Counted from the stretch's first letter, positions 1 to 7,338 are shown. The stretch: DNA of 11,017 bases from Hyphomicrobiaceae bacterium UBA4460 (GCA_002390155.1 DGOS01000067.1:1-11017); one strand, 5' to 3'. Numbers and translations: made by a program. Notes: generated by a model not told the origin, from the letters alone.

Positions 1-753
1 CCGGCCAAGCCGCCGTTTCCGCTGCTGCACGTGGACACCACGTGGAAGTTCCGCGAGATGATCGAATTCCGCGATCGTGAGGCGAAGCGGCTCGGTATCG
101 ATCTGACGGTGCACATCAATCAAGACGGCGTGCGCGACGGGATCTCACCCATCACCCATGGTAGCGCGTTGCACACGGACGTCATGAAGACCGAGGCGCT
201 GAAGCAGGCGTTCAATAAGTATGGTTTCGATGCAGCTTTCGGCGGCGCGCGCCGCGATGAAGAGAAGTCGCGAGCCAAGGAGCGCGTCTACTCCTTCCGC
301 AACGCCGCGCATAACTGGGACCCGAAACGCCAGCGGCCGGAGCTTTGGCGTTTGGCCAACACACAAGTCAAACCCGGCGAGAGCGTGCGGGTGTTTCCGC
401 TGTCCAATTGGACCGAACTCGACGTGTGGACCTACATCTATCTCGAAGACATTCCCGTCGTGCCGCTCTACTTTGCCAAGGAGCGGCCGGTGGTCGAGCG
501 AGATGGCGCGCTGATCATGGTCGACGACGAGCGGCTGCCGATTGATGCGGATGAGACGCCCGAAATGAAGAAGGTGCGTTTCCGCACATTGGGCTGTTAT
601 CCGCTCACCGGCGCAATCGAGTCCGATGCGACGACGCTGCCGGAAGTCATCGAAGAGCTGATCGTCGCGCGTCACTCCGAACGACAGGGGCGTGTGATCG
701 ACCACGATCAGGCCGGATCGATGGAGAAGAAGAAGCAGGAGGGCTACTTCTGA
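1..753 (+). CDS. cysD: Sulfate adenylyltransferase subunit 2 (CysD), 5'-truncated by the window edge
   Basis: Small subunit of ATP sulfurylase. With CysN it forms adenosine 5'-phosphosulfate (APS) from ATP and sulfate in the cytoplasm, the first step of assimilatory sulfate activation. The frame is open from base 1 ([20 protein letters not shown]), so the gene begins upstream. About 250 residues are visible against roughly 300 in the family, so about 50 residues, including the N-terminal ATP-pyrophosphatase P-loop, lie outside the window. Family segments that can be seen are [11 protein letters not shown], the stretch [27 protein letters not shown] and the C-terminal [14 protein letters not shown] followed by a Lys-rich end KKKQEGYF. 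The stop TGA (751-753) shares a base with the ATG of the next gene, which indicates translational coupling with cysNC. No alternative function is plausible. The first methionine-like codon inside the window is not the real start. Confidence 0.96.
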   Translation, partial: PAKPPFPLLHVDTTWKFREMIEFRDREAKRLGIDLTVHINQDGVRDGISPITHGSALHTDVMKTEALKQAFNKYGFDAAFGGARRDEEKSRAKERVYSFRNAAHNWDPKRQRPELWRLANTQVKPGESVRVFPLSNWTELDVWTYIYLEDIPVVPLYFAKERPVVERDGALIMVDDERLPIDADETPEMKKVRFRTLGCYPLTGAIESDATTLPEVIEELIVARHSERQGRVIDHDQAGSMEKKKQEGYF

Positions 754-2672
754 TGGCGCGTTTGAGTGTTGTCGGCGGCGCGGACGAAAGCGCCACAGAT
801 CGGCTCGCTGCGAGGATTGTCGCCGATGAGAATCGTGGGCTGTTGCGTTTTCTGACCTGCGGCAGCGTGGACGACGGCAAGAGCACGCTGATTGGCCGAC
901 TGCTCTACGATTCCGCGCTCGTGTTTGAGGATCAGCTGCAAAGCGTGGAGCGTGACTCCAAGCGCCCCAATGCCGCCCATGGCGGCGAGATCGACCTATC
1001 GCTCCTGGTCGACGGGCTTCAGGCCGAGCGCGAACAGGGCATCACGATCGACGTGGCGTATCGCTATTTCTCTACGCCTCGCCGGAAGTTCATCGTGGCG
1101 GACACGCCGGGTCATGTGCAGTACACGCGGAACATGGCCACGGGCGCATCGAATTGCGATTTCGGCGTGCTGCTGGTCGATGCGCGTCAGGGTGTGCTCA
1201 CGCAAACGCGGCGCCATGCCTGTATCTTGTCGCTGCTCGGCATCAAGAAGGTTGCCGTCGCGGTCAACAAGATGGATCTGATCGACTTCGACCAGGAGCG
1301 ATTTGATGCCATTGCCGACGACTTCGCCACGTTCGCGGAGCCTTTGGGATTTGACCTCATAACCCCGATCCCGGTGTCGGCGCTGAAGGGCGACAATGTC
1401 GCGAGCCCTAGCGAACATATGCATTGGTATCACGGGCCGACTCTCCTCGGGCATCTTGAGACCGTGGATGTCAGCCACAAGGAAACCAGCGGGCCGTTCC
1501 GGTTCCCCGTGCAGTGGGTGAACCGGCCGCATCTCGACTTTCGCGGCTATGCGGGGACGGTGGCCAGCGGCAGCGTGAAGCCAGGCGACGAGGTTGTCGT
1601 TCACCCGTCGGGCATTCGCGCGCATATCGGCCGCATCGTGACGGCCGATGGTGATCTTGAGGAAGCGCAGGAGGGGGATGCGGTCACGCTGACATTCGCC
1701 GAGGAGGTCGATGTCAGCCGCGGGGAGGTGCTTTCAGCGCCCGAGGCCCCCCCGGCAGTCGCCGATCAAATCGCAGCAAGGGTGATCTGGTTCGACGAGG
1801 AGGCCATGCTTCCAGGCCGGACGTACATGATCCGCTGCGGCGGTCAGACCGCCACTGCGACGGTTTCGGCGCTGAAATACAAGCTGAACGTCGACAATCT
1901 CGACCATGTCGCCGGAAAGACGTTGGAGATGAACGAGGTTGGCTTGTGCAATCTCAGCATGACGAAGCCGTTGGTATTCGATCCTTATGCGGATAACGCG
2001 GAGACCGGGAGCTTCATCCTGATCGACCGTTTCACAAATGCCACCGTCGCGGCAGGCATGATCGAGTTCGGCCTTGACCGCGCGACCAACGTGCAGTGGC
2101 AGGAACTCTTCGTCGACAAGGGTGCACGCTCCGCGCTGAAAGGTCAGAAGCCCTGCGTGCTGTGGTTCACCGGCTTGTCAGGCTCGGGCAAGTCGACAAT
2201 TGCCAATACGCTGGAGAAGCGCCTTCATGCGTTGGGTCGCCACACCTATATGCTGGATGGCGACAACGTACGTCACGGGCTCAACAAGGATCTCGGCTTC
2301 ACCGACGCCGATCGTGTCGAGAACATTCGTCGCGTGGCTGAAGCGGCGCGGTTGTTTGTCGATGCCGGGTTGATCGTCATGGTCTCGTTCATCTCTCCGT
2401 TCCGCTCGGAACGGTGCATGGCGCGGGAACTCTTCGACGACGGCGAGTTCGTCGAGGTCTTCGTCGATACGCCGCTCGCGGTGTGCGAGGAGCGCGACCC
2501 CAAGGGCCTCTACAGCAAGGCGCGGGCCGGCTTGATCCGAAATTTCACGGGCATCGATTCCAGCTACGAGGCGCCCCAGCAGCCGGAACTGGCGCTTGAG
2601 ACGACGGACACGACGCCTGAGGGACTCGCCGAGCTGGTGTTGACCGAACTCAAGCGCCGGCACGTTGTCTAG
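753..2672 (+). CDS. cysNC: Bifunctional sulfate adenylyltransferase subunit 1 / adenylylsulfate kinase (CysN-CysC fusion)
   Basis: A 639-residue fusion. The N-terminal part is the GTPase subunit of ATP sulfurylase, which couples GTP hydrolysis to APS synthesis. The C-terminal part is APS kinase, which phosphorylates APS to PAPS. GTPase motifs visible are GSVDDGKST (residues 37-45), DTPGH (117-121) and NKMD (172-175), followed by elongation-factor-like beta-barrel domains to about residue 440. After a short linker (about 445-465) comes the kinase: P-loop GLSGSGKS (474-481), [11 protein letters not shown], and FISPFRSER starting at residue 546, where Ser548 matches the serine of the APS-kinase family motif. 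The length equals CysN plus CysC without an extra domain. The start ATG overlaps the cysD TGA (sequence TGATG), so the two genes are one operon. Such fusions are known in rhizobia (NodQ) and other proteobacteria. Here the context with cysD and the absence of nod genes favour general sulfur assimilation. A run of seven C at about 1746-1752 is read through in frame. Confidence 0.96.
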   Translation: MARLSVVGGADESATDRLAARIVADENRGLLRFLTCGSVDDGKSTLIGRLLYDSALVFEDQLQSVERDSKRPNAAHGGEIDLSLLVDGLQAEREQGITIDVAYRYFSTPRRKFIVADTPGHVQYTRNMATGASNCDFGVLLVDARQGVLTQTRRHACILSLLGIKKVAVAVNKMDLIDFDQERFDAIADDFATFAEPLGFDLITPIPVSALKGDNVASPSEHMHWYHGPTLLGHLETVDVSHKETSGPFRFPVQWVNRPHLDFRGYAGTVASGSVKPGDEVVVHPSGIRAHIGRIVTADGDLEEAQEGDAVTLTFAEEVDVSRGEVLSAPEAPPAVADQIAARVIWFDEEAMLPGRTYMIRCGGQTATATVSALKYKLNVDNLDHVAGKTLEMNEVGLCNLSMTKPLVFDPYADNAETGSFILIDRFTNATVAAGMIEFGLDRATNVQWQELFVDKGARSALKGQKPCVLWFTGLSGSGKSTIANTLEKRLHALGRHTYMLDGDNVRHGLNKDLGFTDADRVENIRRVAEAARLFVDAGLIVMVSFISPFRSERCMARELFDDGEFVEVFVDTPLAVCEERDPKGLYSKARAGLIRNFTGIDSSYEAPQQPELALETTDTTPEGLAELVLTELKRRHVV

Positions 2673-3888
2673 AGACGGTGCGCAGGCGCTGCGCGGCGCC
2701 GGCATGACCTTCCTGCGCGGCGTGTGCGTACCAAGCCTGCGCAGTGTCCATGTCACCGTCGATATTGCCCAGGCCGGCTTTGTCGAGGACTTCCTGGTCA
2801 TAGGTGAGGGCCAGTTCGTAGGCCGCATCGACGTCTCCCCGTTCAGCGAGATCCGTGAGTAGTCGCCGTGCCGGCAGGACTTTGCCTCGGCCGACGAGGA
2901 CCCGCGCCCGCGCGTGCAAGCCTTCTAGTTCGCGAGGCTCTTGAGTCCGGCTCTCTTGGGAAGGTGCGACGGGCCAATCACGGCCGTTATCTGCGGTGAA
3001 GGTTTGGGCGCGCGGATCGACGCGCAAGATGAGGCGCCGCCGGGCCTGCGGTCCGTTCTCGGTGCCAAGGAGATAGGCCTCCGTCGGAAAGTCTCCGCTC
3101 GCGGTTTTGCCGAGTGTTAGCGTCAGTCCCGCCACGTCTTCTCCCTTCACCATCCACGTACCGGGTCCGGTGCGGCGCCCGGCGGACAGGGCCGCATCGT
3201 TCGGGAGGCCGCGCAGGAGCAGATAGCGCGCCGAGCCGATGGGCAGGAGGGAGCCGAGCGCCAAGGCACGTTCAGGGAGAGCAAGGACTACGCGCGCATC
3301 GGGGTCGGTGATGCCAATGGACGGGTTGCGTGTTTGCGACTTGGTGCGGATCACAAGCGGCGCGCTCTTCGCGGCCAAGTTGGCATGCTCTTGCGATGCA
3401 ATGTCCTCGCGGGGATCCGCAGCCGAGTCGGTCATGCTGGACAAGAGGATGAGTCCCCCCAAAGTCAGAATGAGTGCGGCAATGACAGAGCAGGCAACCA
3501 CAAGGCTCGCTTGGCGTTGCCGTTGGTGAAACGCTTGGACCACTTTCTGAAGTTGCTGCTGCACTGCGTAGTCGAGCATGTCTTCCCCTTCCGATTCGTC
3601 CTCGCGGGACGTTTGCGGGGGGCTACCATCGGGGCTGTGTATGACAATGCTCTGACACTCGGACGGCGATGCGTCGCCCGAGGTGAAGGTTTTTAACGCG
3701 GCCAAGGAGTCGGGCGAGGCGATGCCGATCGGCTCGGGCTCCAGGCGAAACATGCTGTCGTCCCACACCTCGGCGGGGTCGGGCGCGGGTTGATCTGCGC
3801 CGGGCAAGGCCTGGCGCAGCATGGCGTTGGCACGGTGAACAGGATGGCAAGACAAAGGCTCCGCCAAGGGCGTTGTGGAACGCATCAT
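2650..3888 (-). CDS. Uncharacterised single-pass membrane protein with Ig-like and Sel1/TPR-like segments
   Basis: Function unknown; 412 residues. The N-terminal 127 residues are polar, Pro/Ser/Asp/Glu-rich and probably disordered, ending in a basic Gln/Arg stretch (HQRQRQ). One strong membrane segment follows at about 128-151 ([20 protein letters not shown] onward). By the positive-inside rule the N-terminus is cytoplasmic and the larger C-terminal part periplasmic. Residues about 200-290 show alternating strands with the pattern [14 protein letters not shown]...GTW...[10 protein letters not shown], an Ig-like look that I recall from other alphaproteobacterial proteins. Residues 323-406 are helical with [17 protein letters not shown] and [20 protein letters not shown], resembling Sel1/TPR repeats. 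The start is the first of two adjacent ATGs. An in-frame TAG lies one codon upstream, and AGGGAG sits 10 nt before the ATG. The last 23 bases overlap the end of cysNC in the opposite direction. A role in envelope structure or protein interaction is only an inference from the architecture. Confidence 0.85.
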   Translation of the reverse strand: MMRSTTPLAEPLSCHPVHRANAMLRQALPGADQPAPDPAEVWDDSMFRLEPEPIGIASPDSLAALKTFTSGDASPSECQSIVIHSPDGSPPQTSREDESEGEDMLDYAVQQQLQKVVQAFHQRQRQASLVVACSVIAALILTLGGLILLSSMTDSAADPREDIASQEHANLAAKSAPLVIRTKSQTRNPSIGITDPDARVVLALPERALALGSLLPIGSARYLLLRGLPNDAALSAGRRTGPGTWMVKGEDVAGLTLTLGKTASGDFPTEAYLLGTENGPQARRRLILRVDPRAQTFTADNGRDWPVAPSQESRTQEPRELEGLHARARVLVGRGKVLPARRLLTDLAERGDVDAAYELALTYDQEVLDKAGLGNIDGDMDTAQAWYAHAAQEGHAGAAQRLRTVSRQRAGA

Positions 3889-4123
3889 TTTCTAGTGGCT
3901 CCCTCACTTGGCCGCGCGGGTTCCCCTGCCGCACGGCACGACGCCCCCGTCCCCAGCATCGTGCGGTTCAAATGCGTGAGCGCGACTTTGGTTCCGTAAG
4001 TGGCTTCAAAAAGCAGGAAATTTTCGAGGCCACGAGCGGGCGAGGGCAGCGTTAATTCGCAGCGTATTCAGAATCTGCTAGCGTGGTGTCGTGATCCGGG
4101 CCTTGAGGGGGGGATGCGTATCC
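3889..4123. other. Divergent intergenic region between the membrane-protein gene and the porin gene
   Basis: This 235-base gap must hold the 5' signals of both divergent genes. The right end carries the porin ribosome binding site: a G-rich stretch (GAGGGGGGG, 4105-4113) about 10 nt before the ATG at 4124. The left end holds AGGGAG read on the minus strand, before the start at 3888. The stretch from about 4000 to 4085 is noticeably more AT-rich than its surroundings, as expected of promoter DNA. I found no -35/-10 pair good enough to name, and no convincing operator. Short open frames here look like chance and carry no recognisable protein signal. Confidence 0.5.
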
Positions 4124-5551
4124 ATGGCCAGGCTACCGACGGGCAGGGCCATTTGGGGCGTCCTGTTTCCGGCGTTCGCCGCCGGAGTTCTACAGACGTG
4201 CTCCGCCGCGCTCGCCCAGGGCGCGACCGACTACCCGATTCCTTCGACAGCCAGGGAGGCCTACAGCCCGATCGGCGAGGGGTTCGATAGCCCCCTCGAC
4301 CCCCGGGACGATTTGCGGGGGGCAAGGCGCTACGTCGATCCGCGCGAGGAGCGGTTGAAGGCGCGGCGCGCACAACGCTCGCCGAACGCGCCGGTGTTCT
4401 TCCGTGACACAGACTTGCGCGCCAACAGCCGAACCTATTGGTTCGAAGAGGACCGTTTCGGCCTCGCTGAGCCGAAGGCCTTTACCACCGGCGGCTCGGT
4501 TACTTACGCGTCCGGTTATCTCGCCGACTCCTTTCAGCTGCGCGGCGCGCTCTACACGACGCAGCCGCTCTATGCCAATGCGACTGCGGGCGCGGCGGAA
4601 ACTCTGACGCTCGACGGCGATCAGATCACCGTGCTTGGTCAGCTCAACGGACGAGTGAAGTTTGCCGGGCAGGAGGTGACTGCGGGCCGGTTCCTCGTTC
4701 GGACGCCGTTTATCAATCCCTTCGACGTCAGGATGATTCCGCTGACATTCGAAGGCGTTGCGCTGATGCCCGAGAGCGCCGACCCAAAGGTCCACTACAT
4801 GGTGTCCTATCTCTCGCGCTATAAGCGGCGCGACGAGAGCGAGTTTATCTCCTTCAGCAATGGGCTTGGCGTTGCGCAAGACGAAGGCGTGCTCATCACC
4901 GGCGCGAGCTATCACGCAAACGGCTGGAACGTCGGTGGTTCCAACTATTGGATCAAAGACACGCTGAACACGGCCTATGGCGAAATCGACTATCTGTTCC
5001 CATTTGGTGGCAACGACGGCTTAAGTCTTCGCGCAGGCGTCAACATTCTCGATCAACGAACGGTCGGTGCCGATTTTATCCTCGGCGCGCCTTACGACAC
5101 GTATCAGGCATCGGCCCGGTTCGTGACGAGCTATCAAGGTTTTGTCTTCACTGGCGCGGTGTCGCAAGTCGGAAGTGATGCAAGTATCCGAAAACCGTTT
5201 GGCTACAGCACGTCTTACACGGGGATGCTCGTGGGGGGTTTTCAGCAGGCCGGGGTCAATGCGTACTTGCTATCGCTTTCTTACGACTTTGCGAAGCTTG
5301 GATTGGACGGGGTCAAATTCGAGGCCGCCTGGGGCAGGGGATATGGCACGCCCGACCTTGCGACGAATTTCGGGTTCGCCGATCAGGAGCAAGTCAACCT
5401 TCGTTTGACCTACGAGCCGCACGACAGTTCGCTCGAGGGTTTACGCATGGAGGTGGAGTATGTCGATTGGCAGGTGTTTCACCTGCCCGTCCCGAGCGAC
5501 GAGCTCAGCCAATTCCGCGCCATCGTGAACTACGACGTGCCACTGCTTTAG
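4124..5551 (+). CDS. OprD-family outer membrane porin
   Basis: A 475-residue predicted outer-membrane beta-barrel that would let small solutes into the periplasm; the substrate cannot be told from sequence. Residues 1-31 form a signal peptide with basic N-region (MARLPTGR), hydrophobic core and an ALA-Q cleavage site. A polar, charged segment of about 60 residues follows before the barrel. OprD-like features are TYWFEEDRFG, GGSVTYASGYLADSFQLRGAL, the segment AGRFLVRTPFINPFDVRMIP leading to TFEGV, many alternating aromatic/polar strands ending in Y, and the last strand FRAIVNYDVPLL. The ATG at 4124 is preferred over the in-frame GTG at 4091 because it has a G-rich ribosome binding site about 10 nt upstream and leaves a clean signal peptide; the longer form would add MIRALRGGCVS. 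The gene stands alone, divergent from the membrane-protein gene. The final residue is Leu rather than the usual Phe, as in several OprD proteins. Family assignment is good; specificity is unknown. Confidence 0.85.
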   Translation: MARLPTGRAIWGVLFPAFAAGVLQTCSAALAQGATDYPIPSTAREAYSPIGEGFDSPLDPRDDLRGARRYVDPREERLKARRAQRSPNAPVFFRDTDLRANSRTYWFEEDRFGLAEPKAFTTGGSVTYASGYLADSFQLRGALYTTQPLYANATAGAAETLTLDGDQITVLGQLNGRVKFAGQEVTAGRFLVRTPFINPFDVRMIPLTFEGVALMPESADPKVHYMVSYLSRYKRRDESEFISFSNGLGVAQDEGVLITGASYHANGWNVGGSNYWIKDTLNTAYGEIDYLFPFGGNDGLSLRAGVNILDQRTVGADFILGAPYDTYQASARFVTSYQGFVFTGAVSQVGSDASIRKPFGYSTSYTGMLVGGFQQAGVNAYLLSLSYDFAKLGLDGVKFEAAWGRGYGTPDLATNFGFADQEQVNLRLTYEPHDSSLEGLRMEVEYVDWQVFHLPVPSDELSQFRAIVNYDVPLL

Positions 5552-5557
5552 AGCGGC

Positions 5558-5574
5558 GCCATGGGGTCCTTGGC
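5558..5574. terminator. Imperfect hairpin between the convergent porin and tRNA-Gln genes (weak terminator candidate)
   Basis: GCCATGGGGTCCTTGGC can fold as GCCA/TGGC, a T-T mismatch, then GG/CC around a 3-nt loop. It lies 6 bases after the porin stop codon and 14 bases beyond the tRNA 3' end, a suitable place for a shared terminator. Neither strand has a following T-run, so a classical intrinsic terminator is not supported. It may be only a weak stem. Confidence 0.22.
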
Positions 5575-5588
5575 TTCGCGGAAGTGGG

Positions 5589-5662
5589 TGGCTGGGGGAC
5601 TAGGATTCGAACCTAGACTTACGGAGTCAGAGTCCGCTGTCCTACCATTAGACGATCCCCCA
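5589..5662 (-). tRNA. tRNA-Gln, anticodon CUG
   Basis: Read on the minus strand, 74 nt fold into a complete cloverleaf. The acceptor stem is TGGGGGA/TCCCCCA, the D arm GTCT/GGAC around AATGGTA, the anticodon stem GCGGA/TCCGT (with a closing G-T pair) around the loop CTCTGAC, and the T arm CTAGG/CCTAG around TTCGAAT. The discriminator base is G and the CCA end is encoded (5589-5591). The anticodon CTG (5628-5630 on the plus strand reads cag) decodes CAG. The U1-A72 pair and the GCGGACUCUGACUCCG anticodon arm are typical of bacterial tRNA-Gln. It is convergent with the porin gene, 37 bases from that stop. No duplicated 3' fragment, integrase or att-like repeat was seen nearby. Confidence 0.97.
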
Positions 5663-5670
5663 CCAGCTCT

Positions 5671-5699
5671 AAGATGTGGACCTTGCGCAGGGCTTGCAA
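5671..5699 (-). promoter_or_regulatory. Possible promoter of tRNA-Gln
   Basis: On the minus strand, TTGCAA (5694-5699) and CATCTT (5671-5676) are spaced by 17 bases just upstream of the tRNA. The -35 is reasonable (CTTGCA matches the alphaproteobacterial CTTG core), while the -10 matches poorly (3 of 6). Transcription would begin only about 2 nt before the mature 5' end, a very short leader. The -35 lies within a perfect 12-bp palindrome (5691-5702), which could also be an operator. Confidence 0.3.
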
Positions 5700-5751
5700 G
5701 CCGCCGCGCCGGATCGGACACCCCTTCTAGCCGCAGGCGGCCAAGCTTGGC
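5691..5751. repeat. Pair of 12-bp perfect palindromes built from CTTG/CAAG halves
   Basis: GGCTTGCAAGCC (5691-5702) and GCCAAGCTTGGC (5740-5751) are both perfect palindromes, with centres 49 bp apart. Nearby are a near-palindrome CCTTGCGCAGG (5681-5691) and CTTGGCAAG (5746-5754), so CTTG...CAAG units cluster within about 75 bases. Position upstream of tRNA-Gln is compatible with protein binding sites, but chance in GC-rich DNA is not excluded. Confidence 0.45.
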
Positions 5752-5766
5752 AAGGCCGTGAGTGGC

Positions 5767-5784
5767 GCCCGCCCCTGGGCGGGC
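5767..5784. other. GC-rich hairpin-forming inverted repeat
   Basis: GCCCGCCC (5767-5774) is followed after 2 bases by its exact complement GGGCGGGC (5777-5784). A physical hairpin would open one or two inner pairs to make a loop. There is no T-run on either side, so a rho-independent terminator is unlikely, and no gene ends here. It could form a structure in any long ppx leader or simply reflect base composition. Confidence 0.35.
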
Positions 5785-5946
5785 CGAGGCCCGTCCTATC
5801 AAGGAGCCGGCGGGCGCGGCGTAGGGCGCTCAACCCAACGTTTACCCTATAGCCCTGCGTCATCGACGGACCCCCAGTCGCGGCGGTAACGGGGCTTGCC
5901 ACCGCTTGAGTGCCTGTCTCATGAGGCCCTGCTTGCGGAAACCGGC

Positions 5947-5974
5947 TTTACCTGCCTGAGAACCTTGGTAAATT
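5947..5974 (+). promoter_or_regulatory. Possible ppx promoter coinciding with an inverted repeat
   Basis: TTTACC (5947-5952), 16 bases, then TAAATT (5969-5974) match -35 and -10 consensus in 4 of 6 positions each. They would start a transcript near 5981 with a leader of about 70 nt to the GTG at 6052. TTTACC is also the inverted complement of GGTAAA (5967-5972), so the promoter elements double as the arms of a short dyad. Support is from sequence match and position only. Confidence 0.35.
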
Positions 5975-6051
5975 AGCGACATAGGATCAACGCCGCAGGC
6001 GGTCGGGCAAGGGAAAGCGCCGGCAGCTCCGGCTTGAAAGGTTTGACCATC

Positions 6052-7320
6052 GTGACTGGACCGCGCGGCACCCCCCGCACGGCTGCCAGGGTTTCGCGTG
6101 ACGCCAAAGCCATGCGGAACGAGACCGGCGAAAGCGAGGGAAATGCCTTGGCCAGTGCCGAGGCGCCAGCCCACGCGGGCACGCCAGCGCCAGGCTCTGC
6201 CGGGGCAGCCGAGGGTAACAAAGGTACGGGGGCGTTCGCGCAGCGCCCGGACCATTCGGTCTACGGCGCGCTCGATCTCGGCACGAACAATTGCCGTCTT
6301 CTGGTCGCCAAGCCGTCGCGACGCGGCTTTGTCGTGATCGATGCCTTCTCGCGCATCATCCGGCTGGGCGAAGGCGTGCTGACCTCCGGCAAGCTCTCCG
6401 ACGATGCCATGCAGCGCACGATCGATGCGTTGCGCGTTTGCGGCGACAAGATGCGCCGGCGCACGGTCACGCGCTCGCGGCTGATCGCGACGGAAGCTTG
6501 CCGCATCGCCACCAACGGCGCTGAGTTCGTCGATCGCGTGGAGAATGAGACCGGGCTCAAGCTCGAGGTCGTTGGGCGAGAGACGGAGGCCAAGCTTGCG
6601 GTTTCCGGCTGCGCCTCGCTGCTCGACCGGAATTGCGATTGGGCGCTCGTGTTTGATATCGGCGGTGGCAGCTCGGAACTAATCTGGCTCGACCTGACAC
6701 GGCTTGGAAAGCAACGGCGGCGTTCGGTCCACGATCGCGTCGATGTGCAGAACTGCATCGCCGCGTGGACGTCGCTGCCGATCGGCGTGGTCAGCTTGGC
6801 GGAACGGCATGGTGGCCGGGAGGTCACCGAGGAAAGCTACGAGGCCATGGTCGACGACGTCATGGTCGGGCTCAACGCGTTCGAGTCACAGTATCGCTTC
6901 GGTGAAAAGATCGGGCGCTCCAGCGCGCATTTTCTCGGAACGTCGGGCACGGTGACAACGATCTCCGGCATCCATCTGAAGTTACCCCACTACGAGCGTT
7001 CGCGGGTCGATGGTTGTTGGCTCACGGCAGACGATGTGCGCCGGGTGTCCGGCGACCTCATCGCCATGAGCTACGCGGAGCGGGTGGCGCAACCTTGCAT
7101 CGGGCACGAGCGCGCAGATCTCGTACTGGCCGGCTGTGCGATTCTCGAAGCGCTTCTTCGCATGTGGCCGTGCCAGCGCCTGCGTGTGGCCGATCGGGGT
7201 TTGCGGGAAGGTATTCTCACCACACTCATGGCCGAGGACGGTCACGACCGCCGCGGAACCTCGCCCCGGCCGCGCCGGCGGCGCCGAGGCGGCAAGAAAG
7301 CTCAGGCCGGACGCGACTAA
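6052..7320 (+). CDS. ppx: Ppx/GppA family phosphatase (exopolyphosphatase-like)
   Basis: Member of the ASKHA-fold Ppx/GppA family, which removes terminal phosphate from polyphosphate or the 5'-phosphate of pppGpp in the cytoplasm; which substrate applies cannot be decided here. From the GTG at 6052 it is 422 residues. Motifs are YGALDLGTNNCRLLV (phosphate-1 motif, DLGTNNCR 75-82), IATEACRIAT (145-154), GRETEAKLA (175-183, around the family's catalytic Glu region) and FDIGGGSSE (201-209, phosphate-2 motif). The first 70 or so residues are Ala/Gly/Pro/Thr-rich and probably disordered, and the C-terminus is a very Arg-rich tail (RPRRRRRGGKK). The start is uncertain: GTG 6052 has AAAGG 10 nt upstream, TTG 6034 is further upstream, and ATG 6112 is possible without losing the domain. 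Without the long C-terminal HD-type domain of E. coli Ppx, this is the short form. It faces the MFS gene tail-to-tail with 18 bases between. Confidence 0.9.
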   Translation: MTGPRGTPRTAARVSRDAKAMRNETGESEGNALASAEAPAHAGTPAPGSAGAAEGNKGTGAFAQRPDHSVYGALDLGTNNCRLLVAKPSRRGFVVIDAFSRIIRLGEGVLTSGKLSDDAMQRTIDALRVCGDKMRRRTVTRSRLIATEACRIATNGAEFVDRVENETGLKLEVVGRETEAKLAVSGCASLLDRNCDWALVFDIGGGSSELIWLDLTRLGKQRRRSVHDRVDVQNCIAAWTSLPIGVVSLAERHGGREVTEESYEAMVDDVMVGLNAFESQYRFGEKIGRSSAHFLGTSGTVTTISGIHLKLPHYERSRVDGCWLTADDVRRVSGDLIAMSYAERVAQPCIGHERADLVLAGCAILEALLRMWPCQRLRVADRGLREGILTTLMAEDGHDRRGTSPRPRRRRRGGKKAQAGRD

Positions 7321-7338
7321 GCGCACAGGCTCTTGCAG

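Larger units (their letters stand above)
5663..6051. other. Gene-free region of about 390 bases between tRNA-Gln and ppx
   Basis: No open frame here looks like a protein. It contains the tRNA upstream signals, two perfect 12-bp palindromes (GGCTTGCAAGCC at 5691-5702 and GCCAAGCTTGGC at 5740-5751), a GC-rich hairpin (5767-5784) and a possible ppx promoter (5947-5974). The rest is GC-rich with no conserved RNA motif that I recognise. An in-frame TAG at 5974-5976 closes the ppx frame on its upstream side. Confidence 0.6.

Noticed and set aside
145..705. Minus-strand open frame of about 186 codons inside cysD
   Set aside because: Reverse reading of a well conserved gene, no own ribosome binding site or domain.
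996..1625. Minus-strand open frame of about 209 codons inside cysN
   Set aside because: Mirror frame of conserved GTPase codons, His/Arg-rich as such mirrors are.
1746..1752. Seven-C run in cysNC as a frameshift
   Set aside because: The frame continues unbroken with conserved domains before and after the run.
2178..2828. Minus-strand open frame of about 216 codons over the APS kinase region
   Set aside because: It lies opposite a certain kinase domain, overlaps the membrane-protein gene in another frame and has no recognisable protein features.
4190..4204. Possible lipoprotein lipobox in the porin signal peptide (LQTC)
   Set aside because: Gln and Thr at -2 and -1 do not fit a lipobox, and the ALA-Q signal peptidase I site and barrel architecture explain the sequence better.
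4190..4915. Minus-strand open frame of about 240 codons inside the porin gene
   Set aside because: Arg/His-rich mirror product; the plus strand gives a signal peptide and beta strands.
5589..5662. tRNA-Gln as an integration site for a mobile element
   Set aside because: No integrase gene, no repeated tRNA 3' fragment and no base-composition change on either side in the window.
5906..5936. Possible PhoB box upstream of ppx (CTGTC and CTGCTT)
   Set aside because: The two half-like elements are 15 bases apart instead of 11 and match poorly.
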